Shown in pieces: positions 36,664 through 45,713 of a stretch of 64,000 nucleotides of DNA. The notes beneath the pieces are model-generated. The model was not told the DNA's origin and made no database searches. It saw nothing but the letters and a program-made list of their open reading frames with translations. The translations under genes and the position numbers were made by a program. The stretch lies in NCBI RefSeq assembly GCF_003096275.1, contig NZ_QENQ01000001.1, forward strand, positions 1,605,855-1,669,854, written 5' to 3'. Within the stretch, counting starts at the first letter, position 1. The number at the start of each line of letters is the position of its first letter. The DNA is from Sphingomonas pokkalii. GTDB taxonomy: Bacteria > Pseudomonadota > Alphaproteobacteria > Sphingomonadales > Sphingomonadaceae.

Positions 36664-36938
36664 TCGGATTCCCCCAAAGCCGAAGCATCGATATAGCCGA
36701 CCAGCGCCGGCCCGGGCGCAACGCCCCAGGCCTTGCCGCCGGCGAATTCAAGCACTTCGAACACGTCGCCCTTCTGCAGGGTCAGCAGCGGCGGATCCGC
36801 GCGCGTGGAGGCGGCGTGCAAGGTCGTTTCCTGCCGAACGACGCGCGGGAGCGGCGCCGCATAATGCGGTGCGAATACCCTTCCGGCCAGCCGAATGTCC
36901 GCCAGGTCGGGACGCACCGCATCAACCCGCGGATCCAT
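36660..36938 (-). CDS. SH3-like domain protein
   Basis: 92 aa from ATG 36938 (MDPRVDAVRPDLADIRLAGR); the longer frame from 37040 runs antiphase to the MarR gene. The C-terminal half is a small beta-barrel of the bacterial SH3 type (LLTLQKGDVFEVLEFAGGKA, then GYIDASAL). There is no signal peptide, so it is probably cytosolic, linked to argC by a 4-bp overlap. Function unknown. Confidence 0.75.
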   Translation of the reverse strand: MDPRVDAVRPDLADIRLAGRVFAPHYAAPLPRVVRQETTLHAASTRADPPLLTLQKGDVFEVLEFAGGKAWGVAPGPALVGYIDASALGESE

Positions 36939-36969
36939 GGTGACCGACCTGCCCCCCAGAGCGAGTCGT

Positions 36970-37323
36970 TTACGCGTCGGCGCGCTGTGGGACCGGCTCG
37001 CTGAGGTGGTTGCCAGCGAGGAAATGCCCGAACTCTGCAAGAAACTCTGCCCCTTCCGCGGTGCGCGCTACGAAGATGTTGCGCTTATCGGTGTCGTCAC
37101 GTTGGCGGCGCAGATAGCCGAGCGTGCCCAGCCGATTCAAGGCGCGGGTGACGACCGGCTTCGACACGTTCAGCGCCCGCGCCAGCCCGCGCACCGTATG
37201 GGGGCCGGGATCGAGATACACAAGCATCAGAAGCGCCATTTGCCGATTGGTCAGGTCGGGCTCTCCCGAACGCACATAATCGATCAGCGTATTCTTCCAC
37301 GACCCCAGGGTCTGTTCGGACAT
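36970..37323 (-). CDS. MarR-family transcriptional regulator
   Basis: 117 aa from ATG 37323 (MSEQTLGSWKNTLIDYVRSG); an ATG 6 codons earlier is possible. Winged helix: TNRQMALLMLVYLDPGPHTV, recognition helix in VSKPVVTRALNRLGTLGYL, wing RDDTDKRNIFVARTAEG. The sequence RQRDDTDKRN is the usual MarR wing. It lies upstream of the SH3/argC pair on the same strand with a 31-bp gap, so it may control them or itself. Confidence 0.88.
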   Translation of the reverse strand: MSEQTLGSWKNTLIDYVRSGEPDLTNRQMALLMLVYLDPGPHTVRGLARALNVSKPVVTRALNRLGTLGYLRRQRDDTDKRNIFVARTAEGAEFLAEFGHFLAGNHLSEPVPQRADA

Positions 37324-37565
37324 AGTGTTCACAAGCATCACTCGTTCGTTTCAGGCCCGGCACGGCATCGAACCATCCGAACAAACGCGCATTTTGCGAC
37401 TAGGTTTCAGTGCGTGTGCGAAATGTTGTGCTAAATCTTCGACGAAAATTCAGCCGGCGCATGGGGTTGCGGATCGGCACGTTCGCGGGGCGCCGAACGG
37501 GCGGTTGATTGCCGGGGGATGCTCGCCTATGTCGCCCGCTTCCTGATACGGGCTCCGAAACATCC

Positions 37566-37922
37566 ATGTTCACGTTCCTCCTCGTCGTTCAGTTCATCAT
37601 CGCCGCCCTGCTGGTGACGGTGATCCTTTTGCAGAAGTCCGAGGGGGGCGGCCTCACCACGGGCGGTAGCCCGGCGGGGCTGATGTCGGCACGCGGTGCT
37701 GCCGATTTCCTGACGCGGTCGACCGCGATTCTCGCCACGCTGTTCATCACCATGAGCATCGTGCTCGCGTTCCTTGCGGCAACCCGGCATTCGACGACGA
37801 TCGATGCGACGTTGCAGCGCCAGGCAGCGCCGGCGGCGGCGGCACCGGCCGTTGCCCCGGCACCGAACCCCGCACCGGCGAATGAGACTGCGGGCAACAG
37901 CCAGGTTCCGTTCAGCCAGTAA
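37566..37922 (+). CDS. secG: Preprotein translocase subunit SecG
   Basis: 118 aa from ATG 37566. Two transmembrane helices (about 3-21 and 53-72) with the conserved LLQKSEGGGL and SARGAADFLTRSTAILATLF between them. The Ala/Pro-rich C-terminal tail is typical of alphaproteobacterial SecG. It is an accessory part of the SecYEG channel. In many relatives it follows tpiA and precedes pyrG; here pyrG follows and tpiA is not seen. Confidence 0.95.
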   Translation: MFTFLLVVQFIIAALLVTVILLQKSEGGGLTTGGSPAGLMSARGAADFLTRSTAILATLFITMSIVLAFLAATRHSTTIDATLQRQAAPAAAAPAVAPAPNPAPANETAGNSQVPFSQ

Positions 37923-38028
37923 TCTCCGTATTTCGCCGCTTCGGCGGCGGATTGACCGTAAAATTTGCGCAGCCGGCGGATTCGAACGCTTGCCGGTCTG
38001 CGCCCTTTGACGTTAGGCGTTTTCTCCC

Positions 38029-39660
38029 ATGGCGCGGTACATCTTCATCACCGGCGGCGTGGTCTCCTCGCTCGGCAAGGGTCTCATGGCAGCGAGCCTC
38101 GCGGCGCTGCTCCAGGCCCGTGGCTATCGAGTCCGCATCCGCAAGTTCGATCCCTATCTCAACGTCGATCCCGGCACGATGTCGCCGCACCAGCATGGTG
38201 AGGTGTACGTCACCGACGACGGCGCGGAGACCGATCTCGACCTCGGCCATTATGAGCGCTTCACCGGCGTGACGGCACGCCAGGCCGACAACGTCACCTC
38301 TGGCCGGATCTACAAGACGATCATCGAGCGCGAGCGGCGCGGCGATTATCTGGGTGCCACCGTGCAGGTGGTCCCGCACGTCACCGACGCGATCAAGGCG
38401 TTCGCACAGGCGGAGACCGAGGATCTCGACTTCGTGCTGTGCGAGATCGGCGGCACGGTGGGCGATATCGAATCGCTGCCGTTCATCGAGGCGATTCGCC
38501 AGCTGCGCAACGATCTCGGCCGCGGCCAGACCGTCAGCATCCACGTCACCCTGGTGCCGTACATCGCCGCCGCCGGCGAGCTGAAGACCAAGCCGACCCA
38601 GCACAGCGTGCGTGAACTCGCGGCGCTGGGCGTACAGCCCGATGTGCTGGTGTGCCGCGCCGAACGGCCGCTGCCGGCCGGCGAGCGCGCCAAGATCGCC
38701 CAGTTCTGCAACGTGCCGACCTCGGCGGTGATCCCCGCGCTCGATGCCAAGAGCATCTATGCGGTGCCGCTGCAATATCACGGCGAAGGGCTGGACGGCG
38801 AAGTGCTCAAGGCGTTCGGCATCGAGCCGGGCCCGTCGCCCGACCTCAGCCGCTGGAGCGGCATCGTCGAGCGGCTGCAGAACCCCGAAGGCGAAGTCAC
38901 CATCGGCGTGGTCGGCAAATATATGGGCGTGCCGGACGCCTATAAGTCGCTCACCGAGGCGCTGGTCCATGGCGGCATCGCCAATCGCGTCAAGGTCAAC
39001 ATCCGCTGGCTCGACGCCGAACTCTTCGAGCAGGAACAGGCCGAGGTCGCGGCGATGCTCGAGCCGATGCACGGCATCCTCGTGCCCGGCGGGTTCGGTG
39101 AGCGCGGCAGCGAGGGCAAGATCGCCGGCGTGCGGTTCGCCCGCGAGCGCAATGTGCCGTTCTTCGGCATCTGCCTCGGCATGCAGATGGCGTGCATCGA
39201 GGGCGTCCGCGCGCAGGGCATCGCCAATGCTTCGACCACCGAATTCGGCCCCACGCAGGAGCCGGTGGTCGGCATGATCACCGAATGGATGACCGCCGAC
39301 GGCCTGCAGAAGCGCGAAGAAGGCGGCGATCTGGGCGGCACGATGCGGCTCGGCGCCTATCCCGCCAAGCTCGGCGGCAACAGCGTGGTCGCCTCGATCT
39401 ACGGCACCGATTCGATCAGCGAGCGCCACCGCCACCGCTATGAGGTGAACACCGCCTACAAGCCGGTGCTGGAAGAGGGCGGCCTCGTCTTCTCGGGCAT
39501 GTCGCCCGACGGCACGCTGCCCGAGATCGTCGAGCGGCCCGACCATCCCTGGTTCGTCGGCGTACAGTTCCACCCCGAGCTCAAGTCCAAGCCCTTCGAT
39601 CCGCACCCGCTGTTCGCGGGCTTCATCGAAGCCGCCGTCAAGCACTCGCGGCTCGTCTAA
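38029..39660 (+). CDS. pyrG: CTP synthase
   Basis: 543 aa, full length. N-terminal synthase domain ([52 protein letters not shown]) and C-terminal glutamine amidotransferase (GICLGMQ with the nucleophile Cys; His and Glu in [12 protein letters not shown]). It makes CTP from UTP, ATP and glutamine. Confidence 0.98.
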   Translation: MARYIFITGGVVSSLGKGLMAASLAALLQARGYRVRIRKFDPYLNVDPGTMSPHQHGEVYVTDDGAETDLDLGHYERFTGVTARQADNVTSGRIYKTIIERERRGDYLGATVQVVPHVTDAIKAFAQAETEDLDFVLCEIGGTVGDIESLPFIEAIRQLRNDLGRGQTVSIHVTLVPYIAAAGELKTKPTQHSVRELAALGVQPDVLVCRAERPLPAGERAKIAQFCNVPTSAVIPALDAKSIYAVPLQYHGEGLDGEVLKAFGIEPGPSPDLSRWSGIVERLQNPEGEVTIGVVGKYMGVPDAYKSLTEALVHGGIANRVKVNIRWLDAELFEQEQAEVAAMLEPMHGILVPGGFGERGSEGKIAGVRFARERNVPFFGICLGMQMACIEGVRAQGIANASTTEFGPTQEPVVGMITEWMTADGLQKREEGGDLGGTMRLGAYPAKLGGNSVVASIYGTDSISERHRHRYEVNTAYKPVLEEGGLVFSGMSPDGTLPEIVERPDHPWFVGVQFHPELKSKPFDPHPLFAGFIEAAVKHSRLV

Positions 39661-39664
39661 GCGC

Positions 39665-40321
39665 GTGCTGCGACGGGCTTTCGTCGCCGGGCTGGCGTTG
39701 CTGGCGGTATCGGCAGCGCCGGTGCCGCAGGGGCGGGCATCGCCGGGCAAGGTCCGGGTACGGCTGGTGACGAGCATGGGGGCGATCACCGTCGCGCTTG
39801 ATGCCGGGCGTGCGCCGAAGACCGTCGCCAACTTCCTGGCCTATGTCGATGACGGTCGGTTCGAGGGCACAACCTTTTACCGCACCGCTCGGCGAAAGAC
39901 CGAGCCGACCAAGGGTTTCATCCAGGGCGGCGTCGGCACGGATGCCCGGCGGATGCTCGATCCGCTGCCGCTGGAGCCGACCAGCAAGACCGGGCTCCGC
40001 CACTTGCACGGCACCATTTCGATGGCGCACGGGCCGAACCCCAATTCGGCCAACGGCAATTTCTCGATCATGGTCGGCGACAATCCCGGCCTCGATGCGC
40101 GCGGCGCCAATCCCGGCTTCGCGGCGTTCGGGCAGGTGGTGGGCGGCATGGACGTGGTCCAGCGTATCCTGGCGCTGCCCAGCGGCGGCGGACGCGACGC
40201 GATGAAGGGGCAGATGATCCTGAAGCCGGTTACGATCGTCCGTGCCGAGCGGCTGGACGGGGTGGCGAGGCCGACCGGCCGGGTAAAGCCTTGGCAATTG
40301 GGGCTGAAGCCGGCGAACTGA
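39665..40321 (+). CDS. Exported cyclophilin-type peptidyl-prolyl isomerase
   Basis: 218 aa from GTG 39665. Signal peptide (MLRRAFVAGLALLAVSAAPV). Cyclophilin motifs: VANFLAYVDDGRFEGTTFYR (with active-site Arg in FYRTAR), GFIQGG, GTISMAH and NGNFSIMVGDN, FAAFGQVVGGMDVV. It should act on prolyl bonds in periplasmic folding. It begins 4 bp after pyrG. Confidence 0.92.
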   Translation: MLRRAFVAGLALLAVSAAPVPQGRASPGKVRVRLVTSMGAITVALDAGRAPKTVANFLAYVDDGRFEGTTFYRTARRKTEPTKGFIQGGVGTDARRMLDPLPLEPTSKTGLRHLHGTISMAHGPNPNSANGNFSIMVGDNPGLDARGANPGFAAFGQVVGGMDVVQRILALPSGGGRDAMKGQMILKPVTIVRAERLDGVARPTGRVKPWQLGLKPAN

Positions 40322-40961
40322 AGCCTTGCAGGTGCGGCATGTCCACCCGCGCCATCAAGAGCTTGCGCTGCCGTTCCGCCCCATGGCCATCATGCAGCCA
40401 TGGCATGGAGCCGTTTCGATATCGTCGAGTCGTCGAAGGGGGCCGATTCGAAACTCGCCCGATCGCGGCTGGGGCAGGCCGGACTTTGAACAGGTTCTGA
40501 TTCGACAACACCAGCCCCGATTGCGCCTGATGATCCATAGGTTTGCCAGAGTATGGCCCGAAATGGACGTTCATACCAAGTTGCACGGATAAGAACCCAT
40601 CGCTGCCACCCTATCGTCACCCCGGCGAAAGCCGGGGTCCATTGGGGTTTCGCTATCGGCCTTTGCTGCAACCGAGCGGCGAATGGATCCCGGCTTCGCC
40701 GGGATGACGGCGTGCGGCGGGTTGGGTCTTCCTCGATGCACCTTGGTATGAGACGGGGCCTTAGCAGATATAAAAGACGCCTGATCCAAGAATAGTTCCT
40801 GCATGGATAGGGTGCCGAACGTTTGCTACCACGATATCGAGCAAATCGCCGTCGTACCTTTACGTCCGAGTCGGACTTTTCGTGCTTTGATAGTGTTTTC
40901 TTTGAAGCGTCATACTTTCGCGGCCCGATGCAACGTTCGGGATTATTCGAAGGGCGATGCA
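40322..40961. other. Long intergenic region with REP-like repeats
   Basis: 640 bp with no convincing gene; short frames are interrupted by the repeat. A REP-like inverted pair lies at 40616-40708. The 80 bp before 40962 are AT-richer (TTTTCTTTGAAGCG near 40897) and likely hold the promoter of the next pair of genes. Confidence 0.55.
40616..40708. repeat. REP-like inverted repeat pair
   Basis: Arm 1 (40616-40643, GTCACCCCGGCGAAAGCCGG then GGTCCATT) is complemented by arm 2 (40682-40708, AATGGATCCCGGCTTCGCCG then GGATGAC). Same architecture and ends as the pair at 34013-34108, with changed inner palindrome. Confidence 0.75.
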
Positions 40962-41357
40962 ATGATTGCTGTATCGGCACCGATCGAAAGCCAGATCGGC
41001 ACCGACGAAATCCGGCAGATCCAGCTGCTGGCGGTTCTCCTCTCTGCACTGCCGCCAAAGGGCACGTTGTGCGAGCTCCTGGACACTGCTTCTGCCGCTG
41101 AGGCGCACAGCACGATCATGCTCCGCATGGAAAGCCGCCTGTTCGACTGCCCCTTTACCGACACGGCGCTGTTTCTGACGGTAGCCGACCCCGAATTCCG
41201 CCGGGACACGGATGATCGCTGGGCCTTCGGCTGTTCCATTCGCTCGGACTGGCGGCAGCGGCTCGCCATAGCGCGCACAGCCGCACCGCCGCCGCGCCTG
41301 TCTGTCGCAACTTCAACGCGTTCTACAACAGGGGAGACCATCAATGACGTTGCCTAA
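40962..41357 (+). CDS. Hypothetical protein
   Basis: 131 aa from ATG 40962 (MIAVSAPIESQIGTDEIRQI) with AAGGGCG upstream; an earlier ATG at 40803 is unlikely. An N-terminal helical region (IQLLAVLLSALPPKGTLCEL) is followed by ALFLTVADPEFRRDTDDRWA. No family recognised, no signal peptide. Its 3' end overlaps the phosphoesterase gene by 14 bp, so the two may be expressed together. Confidence 0.55.
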   Translation: MIAVSAPIESQIGTDEIRQIQLLAVLLSALPPKGTLCELLDTASAAEAHSTIMLRMESRLFDCPFTDTALFLTVADPEFRRDTDDRWAFGCSIRSDWRQRLAIARTAAPPPRLSVATSTRSTTGETINDVA

Positions 41358-42795
41358 CATCACGCATGTGTTTGTCTTGATGCTGGAAAACCGATCCTTC
41401 GACCATATGCTCGGGGCATCGGGCCTTCCGGGAATTGCCGTTCCGCCAGCGGGCACCTCCAACAGCTATAACGGCGCCAGCTATCCCTTCGGTAATCAAC
41501 CCCCCGCCGTGATGGCGGTTGATCCGGGCCATGAATTTCCGGATGTCGTTGTCCAGCTCGCAGGCAAAGGCGCCTCCTATCCGTCGGGCGGTCCGTACCC
41601 GCCGATAGAAATGAGCGGATTCGTCGCCGACTATGCTTCGTCGCCAAGCTCGGGAGAAGGGAACGCGCCTTCGGCAGATCTGGGGCAGATCATGCAGGGA
41701 TTTCCGGCCAGCGCGTTGCCTGTCCTCAATACACTCGCGTCCGAATTTGCGGTGTGCGACCATTGGTTCGCATCGATGCCGGGGCCGACCTGGCCCAACC
41801 GCTTCTTCGTCGCCGCGGCATCGTCTGGGGGACTGGACCACAGCCCCACCACTGCAGAGATGATCACCTGGGAAACGGTGAAGGGCTTCTCCTTCCCGAA
41901 CGGAACGATCTTCGACAAGCTCGGCAGCCGCCGCTGGCGCTTGTATGCCGATGGCGTCCTGACGATCTTCGGCGGATTGAAGGGCATTTTCCCGTGGAAT
42001 ATCCACGGGTTCGCCGATTTCGCCGGCGACGTTGCGAGCAGCAGCTATCCCGGCGGCTTCACCTTCATCGAGCCGAACTATGGCAATGTCGTCACCTTCA
42101 AGGGCGGTACATCCCAGCACCCGCTGGATACCGTTTCGGGTGGGGAACTGCTGATAAAACAGACCTATGAGGCCATCCGCAATTCGCCGCATTGGGAGAC
42201 AAGCCTGCTGATCATCACCTATGACGAGCATGGCGGGTTCTTCGATCACGTGCGGCCGGGGCCGGCGCCGGCGCCGAGTGATGGGTCGTCCAGCAAATAC
42301 AATCAGTACGGCTTTGATTTCAAACAATATGGCGTGCGGGTACCGGCCGTGATCGTGTCGCCGCTTATCCCCAAGGGCTCCGTCAACAGCCAAGTGTACG
42401 ACCACAGTTCCGTGCTCGCCACGGTAGAAGCGGTGTTCGGTATCGCGCCGCTTACCGCACGCGACAAGGCTGCAAACAACCTGCTCTCGCTGCTCTCGCT
42501 GTCCGCGCCCCGGACCGACACGCCGACGGTTCTGCCCAACCCCGCACCGACGCCGACATCCGAGCTTGGCTATGTCGCGCCGCCGCCGGCCAGTTCGACG
42601 GTGGACGCGGGGAATCTGCCGGGGTTCCTGCATTCGGCCATGGTGCAGCATGCGGCGATGCTTCCGGAAAGTCAGCAGAATGACCTGCTGGCGCGCGTGC
42701 AGGCCATCCGCACCAAGGGTGATGCCGCCGATTACATCATGGAAGCGGAACCCCAGCTGAGGCTTGCGCGAAGCAAGGGCTTCGTCCAGCCTTGA
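41344..42795 (+). CDS. Phospholipase C/acid phosphatase (phosphoesterase) family protein
   Basis: 483 aa. Alkaline-phosphatase-fold phosphoesterase of the PLC/AcpA type: metal site FVLMLENRSFDHMLG at the N-terminus, DHWFASMPGPTWPNRFF, TYDEHGGFFDHVRPG and GVRVPAVIVSPLIPKGSV, with VYDHSSVLATVEAVFG. Members cleave phosphate esters such as phosphatidylcholine. No signal peptide can be seen, unusual for a family that is mostly exported, so it may be cytosolic or use another route. A strong GC hairpin follows the gene. Confidence 0.9.
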   Translation: MTLPNITHVFVLMLENRSFDHMLGASGLPGIAVPPAGTSNSYNGASYPFGNQPPAVMAVDPGHEFPDVVVQLAGKGASYPSGGPYPPIEMSGFVADYASSPSSGEGNAPSADLGQIMQGFPASALPVLNTLASEFAVCDHWFASMPGPTWPNRFFVAAASSGGLDHSPTTAEMITWETVKGFSFPNGTIFDKLGSRRWRLYADGVLTIFGGLKGIFPWNIHGFADFAGDVASSSYPGGFTFIEPNYGNVVTFKGGTSQHPLDTVSGGELLIKQTYEAIRNSPHWETSLLIITYDEHGGFFDHVRPGPAPAPSDGSSSKYNQYGFDFKQYGVRVPAVIVSPLIPKGSVNSQVYDHSSVLATVEAVFGIAPLTARDKAANNLLSLLSLSAPRTDTPTVLPNPAPTPTSELGYVAPPPASSTVDAGNLPGFLHSAMVQHAAMLPESQQNDLLARVQAIRTKGDAADYIMEAEPQLRLARSKGFVQP

Positions 42796-42801
42796 AGAAG
42801 A

Positions 42802-42835
42802 AACCGCCGCCGCCGCGAAGCGCGCGGCGGCGGTT
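42802..42835 (+). terminator. GC-rich hairpin after phosphoesterase gene
   Basis: AACCGCCGCCGC / GCGGCGGCGGTT, a 12-bp perfect stem with a 10-nt loop, starts 7 bp after the stop codon. The following T-tract is weak (TTGCCTT), so termination may be partial or the hairpin may protect mRNA. Confidence 0.6.
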
Positions 42836-42971
42836 GCCTTCCGGGTATTCGTTGGCGATTCTCGCGCACAGGATCCGGTACCGGCTCAACTCCTGATAGG
42901 CGGGGGCGGGGCCGAGGCGGACAGGGGAGTACGCTGCTGGAAGACGCGTTGTCTGAACGTTGCGCGAAACC

Positions 42972-43979
42972 TCAGGCAACGGTGGACTTGCGGACGATCA
43001 ATCGCGGTTCCAGGCGCAGGGTTTGCGGTGCGGCGCCGGCCCCTGCGCTCAGATCAAGAACGCGTTTCGCCGCCAACTCCCCCAGCCGATGACTGCTCTG
43101 GTCGACGGAGGTCAGCGGCACCCGCAGATATTCGGCATATCGCAGATTGCCGCAGCCGATGAAGGCGATGTCCTGGGGAATGCGCAGACCCGCCTGCATC
43201 GCAGCCTCCATGGCGCCGATGGCGGACAGATCATTGTAGCAGAACACGGCGTCCGGCGGTTCGCGCAGCGACAGCAATTCCTGCATGGCATGGTAGCCGG
43301 TGGCATCGCCGCTTTCTTCAAAGCCGTCGCGCATCACCACATAGGCTTCGGCAAGGTCGACACCCGCCGCGGCCAGCGCGCGCTGGAAGCCCTGGAGCCG
43401 GTCCGCCGTCGGGCTGATGCCGCGCCCGCCGATATGGGCGATCCGTCGGCGGCCGATGCCGACCAGATGGCGCCCCGCCAGTTCACCGACCATCAGGTCG
43501 TTGGTGCCGACGAAATCCATCGGCAAATCGAGGAAATGACGATCGACGAGCAGCACCGGCGTGCTCGCTTCCGCCAGCGCCGGAGAGGGATGCGTTGCCG
43601 GGCGGCACGATGCCACCAGCAGGACATCGACACCGCGTGCCAGCAGCGTCTTGATTTCCTGTTCTTCGATCTCCGGATCTTCTTCGGAAGAGGCCAGCAC
43701 CAGCACCAACCCTTCCGACCGCAGCGCCCCGGCCAGCGACCGGGCGAACTCGCCGAAAAAGGGATGGATCAGATCCGGCACGACCAGCCCGACCGCCTGG
43801 GACCGTCCACCCGCCAGCGCCCGCGCCAGCATATTGGGCTGATAGTTCAGCTCGCGCATCCGCTTCAGCACGCGCTCGCGGGTCTTGTCGCTGATATCGG
43901 TCTGGCCGCGCAAGACCTTCGAAACGGTGACCGTCGAAACGCCGAGATCGCGGGCTATGTCTTTGAGCGTGACCGCCAT
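42972..43979 (-). CDS. LacI-family transcriptional regulator
   Basis: 335 aa from ATG 43979 (MAVTLKDIARDLGVSTVTVS); the frame continues upstream antiphase and is not protein. N-terminal LacI helix-turn-helix with hinge PNMLARALAGGRSQAVGL, then a periplasmic-binding-protein-like ligand domain (VLLVDRHFLDLPMDFVGTND, AFIGCGNLRYAEYLRVPLTS). It probably controls the transporter and inositol oxygenase genes next to it; palindromes suited to LacI proteins lie between those genes. Confidence 0.92.
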   Translation of the reverse strand: MAVTLKDIARDLGVSTVTVSKVLRGQTDISDKTRERVLKRMRELNYQPNMLARALAGGRSQAVGLVVPDLIHPFFGEFARSLAGALRSEGLVLVLASSEEDPEIEEQEIKTLLARGVDVLLVASCRPATHPSPALAEASTPVLLVDRHFLDLPMDFVGTNDLMVGELAGRHLVGIGRRRIAHIGGRGISPTADRLQGFQRALAAAGVDLAEAYVVMRDGFEESGDATGYHAMQELLSLREPPDAVFCYNDLSAIGAMEAAMQAGLRIPQDIAFIGCGNLRYAEYLRVPLTSVDQSSHRLGELAAKRVLDLSAGAGAAPQTLRLEPRLIVRKSTVA

Positions 43980-44055
43980 GGGGGAGCTTTTCAAACGCGT
44001 TGGAACCGTTGGGGGCTCTATGCACACACGCCCCCAACGGCGTCCAGTCAGGCGC

Positions 44056-45339
44056 CTAGTTGAAGCGTGTGCGTGTCCACAATGCCCAGCAGCCCGCCGC
44101 CAGCGTCGCCAGCAACAGGGCACAAAGCACGGCAACCCATTCCCATTGCATCGCCAGCGGCGGTACGGCTGCCGCCGCGCCCAGCCAGACGAACAGCGAG
44201 ACGGCGGCGGCGACGATCGCCCAGTCCCACCAGCGCCGTTCGCCAGACTGCTTGGCGGTCCCGCCATGCTGGGCGCTCAGCGCATCGCCATAGTCAAGGC
44301 CATAGCGGTCGCATTCGCGGCGCAAGGCGGCATCCCGGCTGCCCATCTCCGCCGCGCCCGCGGCCGCCGTGCTGATCGCCAGCGCGCCCAGGATCATGAG
44401 CAGCGACCCGCCGACGACCAGCCCGATATGGGCGCTGTCGGCCGTCGCCAGCTCGCCGAATACCAGCGCGCCCCAGGCCAGTCCCCAGAGCTGATTGGTA
44501 TTGGACAGCGGAATGCCCCGGCTGATGCCGAGATATTTGGTGGCATATTGCTGGAACAGGTCGCCGATCACCCACACAAAGCCGCCGAGAAACAGCCAGA
44601 ACAGCACCTCGCGATGGTGCAGCAGCTGCAGGGCGGAGGAATTCGGGCCGCCGTCGAAGCACCAGGTCAGCGCCAGCATCGTGCCCAGCTCGCCGATCGT
44701 GAAGATGGTGACGAACGACAGCGGGCTCATGCCGCTCAGATAGGCTTTGCGATAGGGGACATACATGGTGCCCCACATCAGGCTGGCACCGGCGGCCGCA
44801 GCCAGGCCCCGCGCGGCGTGCGGCGATGCCCCGGCATCGTGCAGCGTGCTGAAGCCCAGCATGATGGCAGCGGCGATGATCGCCAGCGTACCGAGCACCA
44901 CCTTGCCGATGGTGCGCGCGCCGGCACCGCGCATCTCCCGGAACAGCAGCCAGCCCCATAACAGCCCGACCAGCGAATTGGTGTTCCACAGCGGAAAGGC
45001 GGTGGCGAGGCCCACATCCCGAATGGCGAAGACGGTCAGCGTGTTCGCAACCGCCCAGAGTGCGCCCGCCAGCAGCCCCCAGAGGATCAAATGCGGCTTG
45101 GACGCGATGTCCGAAAACACGAAACCCGTGCCCTTCATCAGCGTCGGGAAGGTCCAGCGCGCCGCAAAAACGCCCGCCACCATGCACAGCGATATGGCGA
45201 AGGGCGAAAACCCCGCCGTCACCAATTTGGTCGGCGCTTCCGCGGCGCCAAGCCAGGCGCCGGCGGCCAGGCCGCACAATACGCCCAGCATATGTTGCGG
45301 ATTGGCCGATGCCGCAGCCGTGTTCTGTGAAGACGCCAT
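44056..45339 (-). CDS. GRP-family (drug/metabolite superfamily) sugar transporter
   Basis: 427 aa from ATG 45339, with GAAAGGAG upstream. About ten or more transmembrane helices; signature-like segments are LWNTNSLVGLLWGW, ASLMWGTMYVPYRKAYLSGM and ISRGIPLSNTNQLWGLAWGA, as in the glucose/ribose porter branch. A C-terminal extension carries two more helices after a soluble loop (about residues 330-380). Located between a LacI regulator and inositol oxygenase; import of inositol or a related polyol is inferred, not shown. Confidence 0.78.
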   Translation of the reverse strand: MASSQNTAAASANPQHMLGVLCGLAAGAWLGAAEAPTKLVTAGFSPFAISLCMVAGVFAARWTFPTLMKGTGFVFSDIASKPHLILWGLLAGALWAVANTLTVFAIRDVGLATAFPLWNTNSLVGLLWGWLLFREMRGAGARTIGKVVLGTLAIIAAAIMLGFSTLHDAGASPHAARGLAAAAGASLMWGTMYVPYRKAYLSGMSPLSFVTIFTIGELGTMLALTWCFDGGPNSSALQLLHHREVLFWLFLGGFVWVIGDLFQQYATKYLGISRGIPLSNTNQLWGLAWGALVFGELATADSAHIGLVVGGSLLMILGALAISTAAAGAAEMGSRDAALRRECDRYGLDYGDALSAQHGGTAKQSGERRWWDWAIVAAAVSLFVWLGAAAAVPPLAMQWEWVAVLCALLLATLAAGCWALWTRTRFN

Positions 45340-45391
45340 GATGGCGCTCCTTTCTTTCCTGGGAGTGTATGCGCCTTCGGGGAGGCGTGTT

Positions 45392-45517
45392 TTAGTTGAG
45401 GATCGCAAGAAGAAGGATGCCGCCGGCAAGAACCAGCGCGGGAATCCAGAACTGAATATCCGTTAGAACTGCGCGCACCATGGACGCACGTATCGCGTGC
45501 CGTTCGTTCATCCGCAT
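45392..45517 (-). CDS. 41-aa membrane microprotein
   Basis: A 42-codon frame from ATG 45517 (a second ATG lies at 45511) to a TAA at 45392, preceded by AGGAAACGAGG. It encodes a short basic N-terminus (MRMNERHAIRASMVRAVL) and one transmembrane helix (FWIPALVLAGGILLLAILN) to the end. It is first in the transcript that continues into the GRP transporter 52 bp downstream. Small single-helix proteins next to transporters often modulate them; that role is inferred. Confidence 0.6.
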   Translation of the reverse strand: MRMNERHAIRASMVRAVLTDIQFWIPALVLAGGILLLAILN

Positions 45518-45575
45518 CCTCGTTTCCTATGGGCTCGCCCTTCTCTCTGCGGGAAGGTTTGGAGCAGGGCTGGAG

Positions 45576-45589
45576 CGTTACCCATAACG
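45576..45589. promoter_or_regulatory. Palindrome, candidate LacI-type operator 1
   Basis: CGTTA-CCCA-TAACG, a perfect 5-bp inverted repeat, lies 59 bp upstream of the microprotein/transporter start in the divergent promoter region. The half site recurs at 45661-45679. Binding by the adjacent LacI protein is inference. Confidence 0.5.
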
Positions 45590-45660
45590 TTGGAGGTGTC
45601 AAGGCGCCCTTGCCAGCGGAGCAAAGCACTTGTTGAGCTTTGGCGCGACTTGCGATACGC

Positions 45661-45681
45661 CGTTACGTAAGCGATAACGCT
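45661..45681. promoter_or_regulatory. Palindromes, candidate LacI-type operator 2
   Basis: CGTTA at 45661 and TAACG at 45675 repeat the half sites of the palindrome at 45576. Inside, TTACGTAA (45663-45670) is a perfect palindrome with central CG, and AGCG-ATAA-CGCT (45670-45681) is another inverted repeat. They stand 33-53 bp before the inositol oxygenase start, over its likely promoter or leader. Confidence 0.5.
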
Positions 45682-45713
45682 GGCAGAACAGCAAGACGAG
45701 AGGATGTAGATCG

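Noticed and set aside
34165-36696. 843-codon plus-strand frame over zwf and argC
   Set aside because: Antisense to two clear housekeeping genes; composition typical of high-GC shadow frames.
37912-39831. 639-codon minus-strand frame over pyrG
   Set aside because: Antisense to an unmistakable CTP synthase gene.
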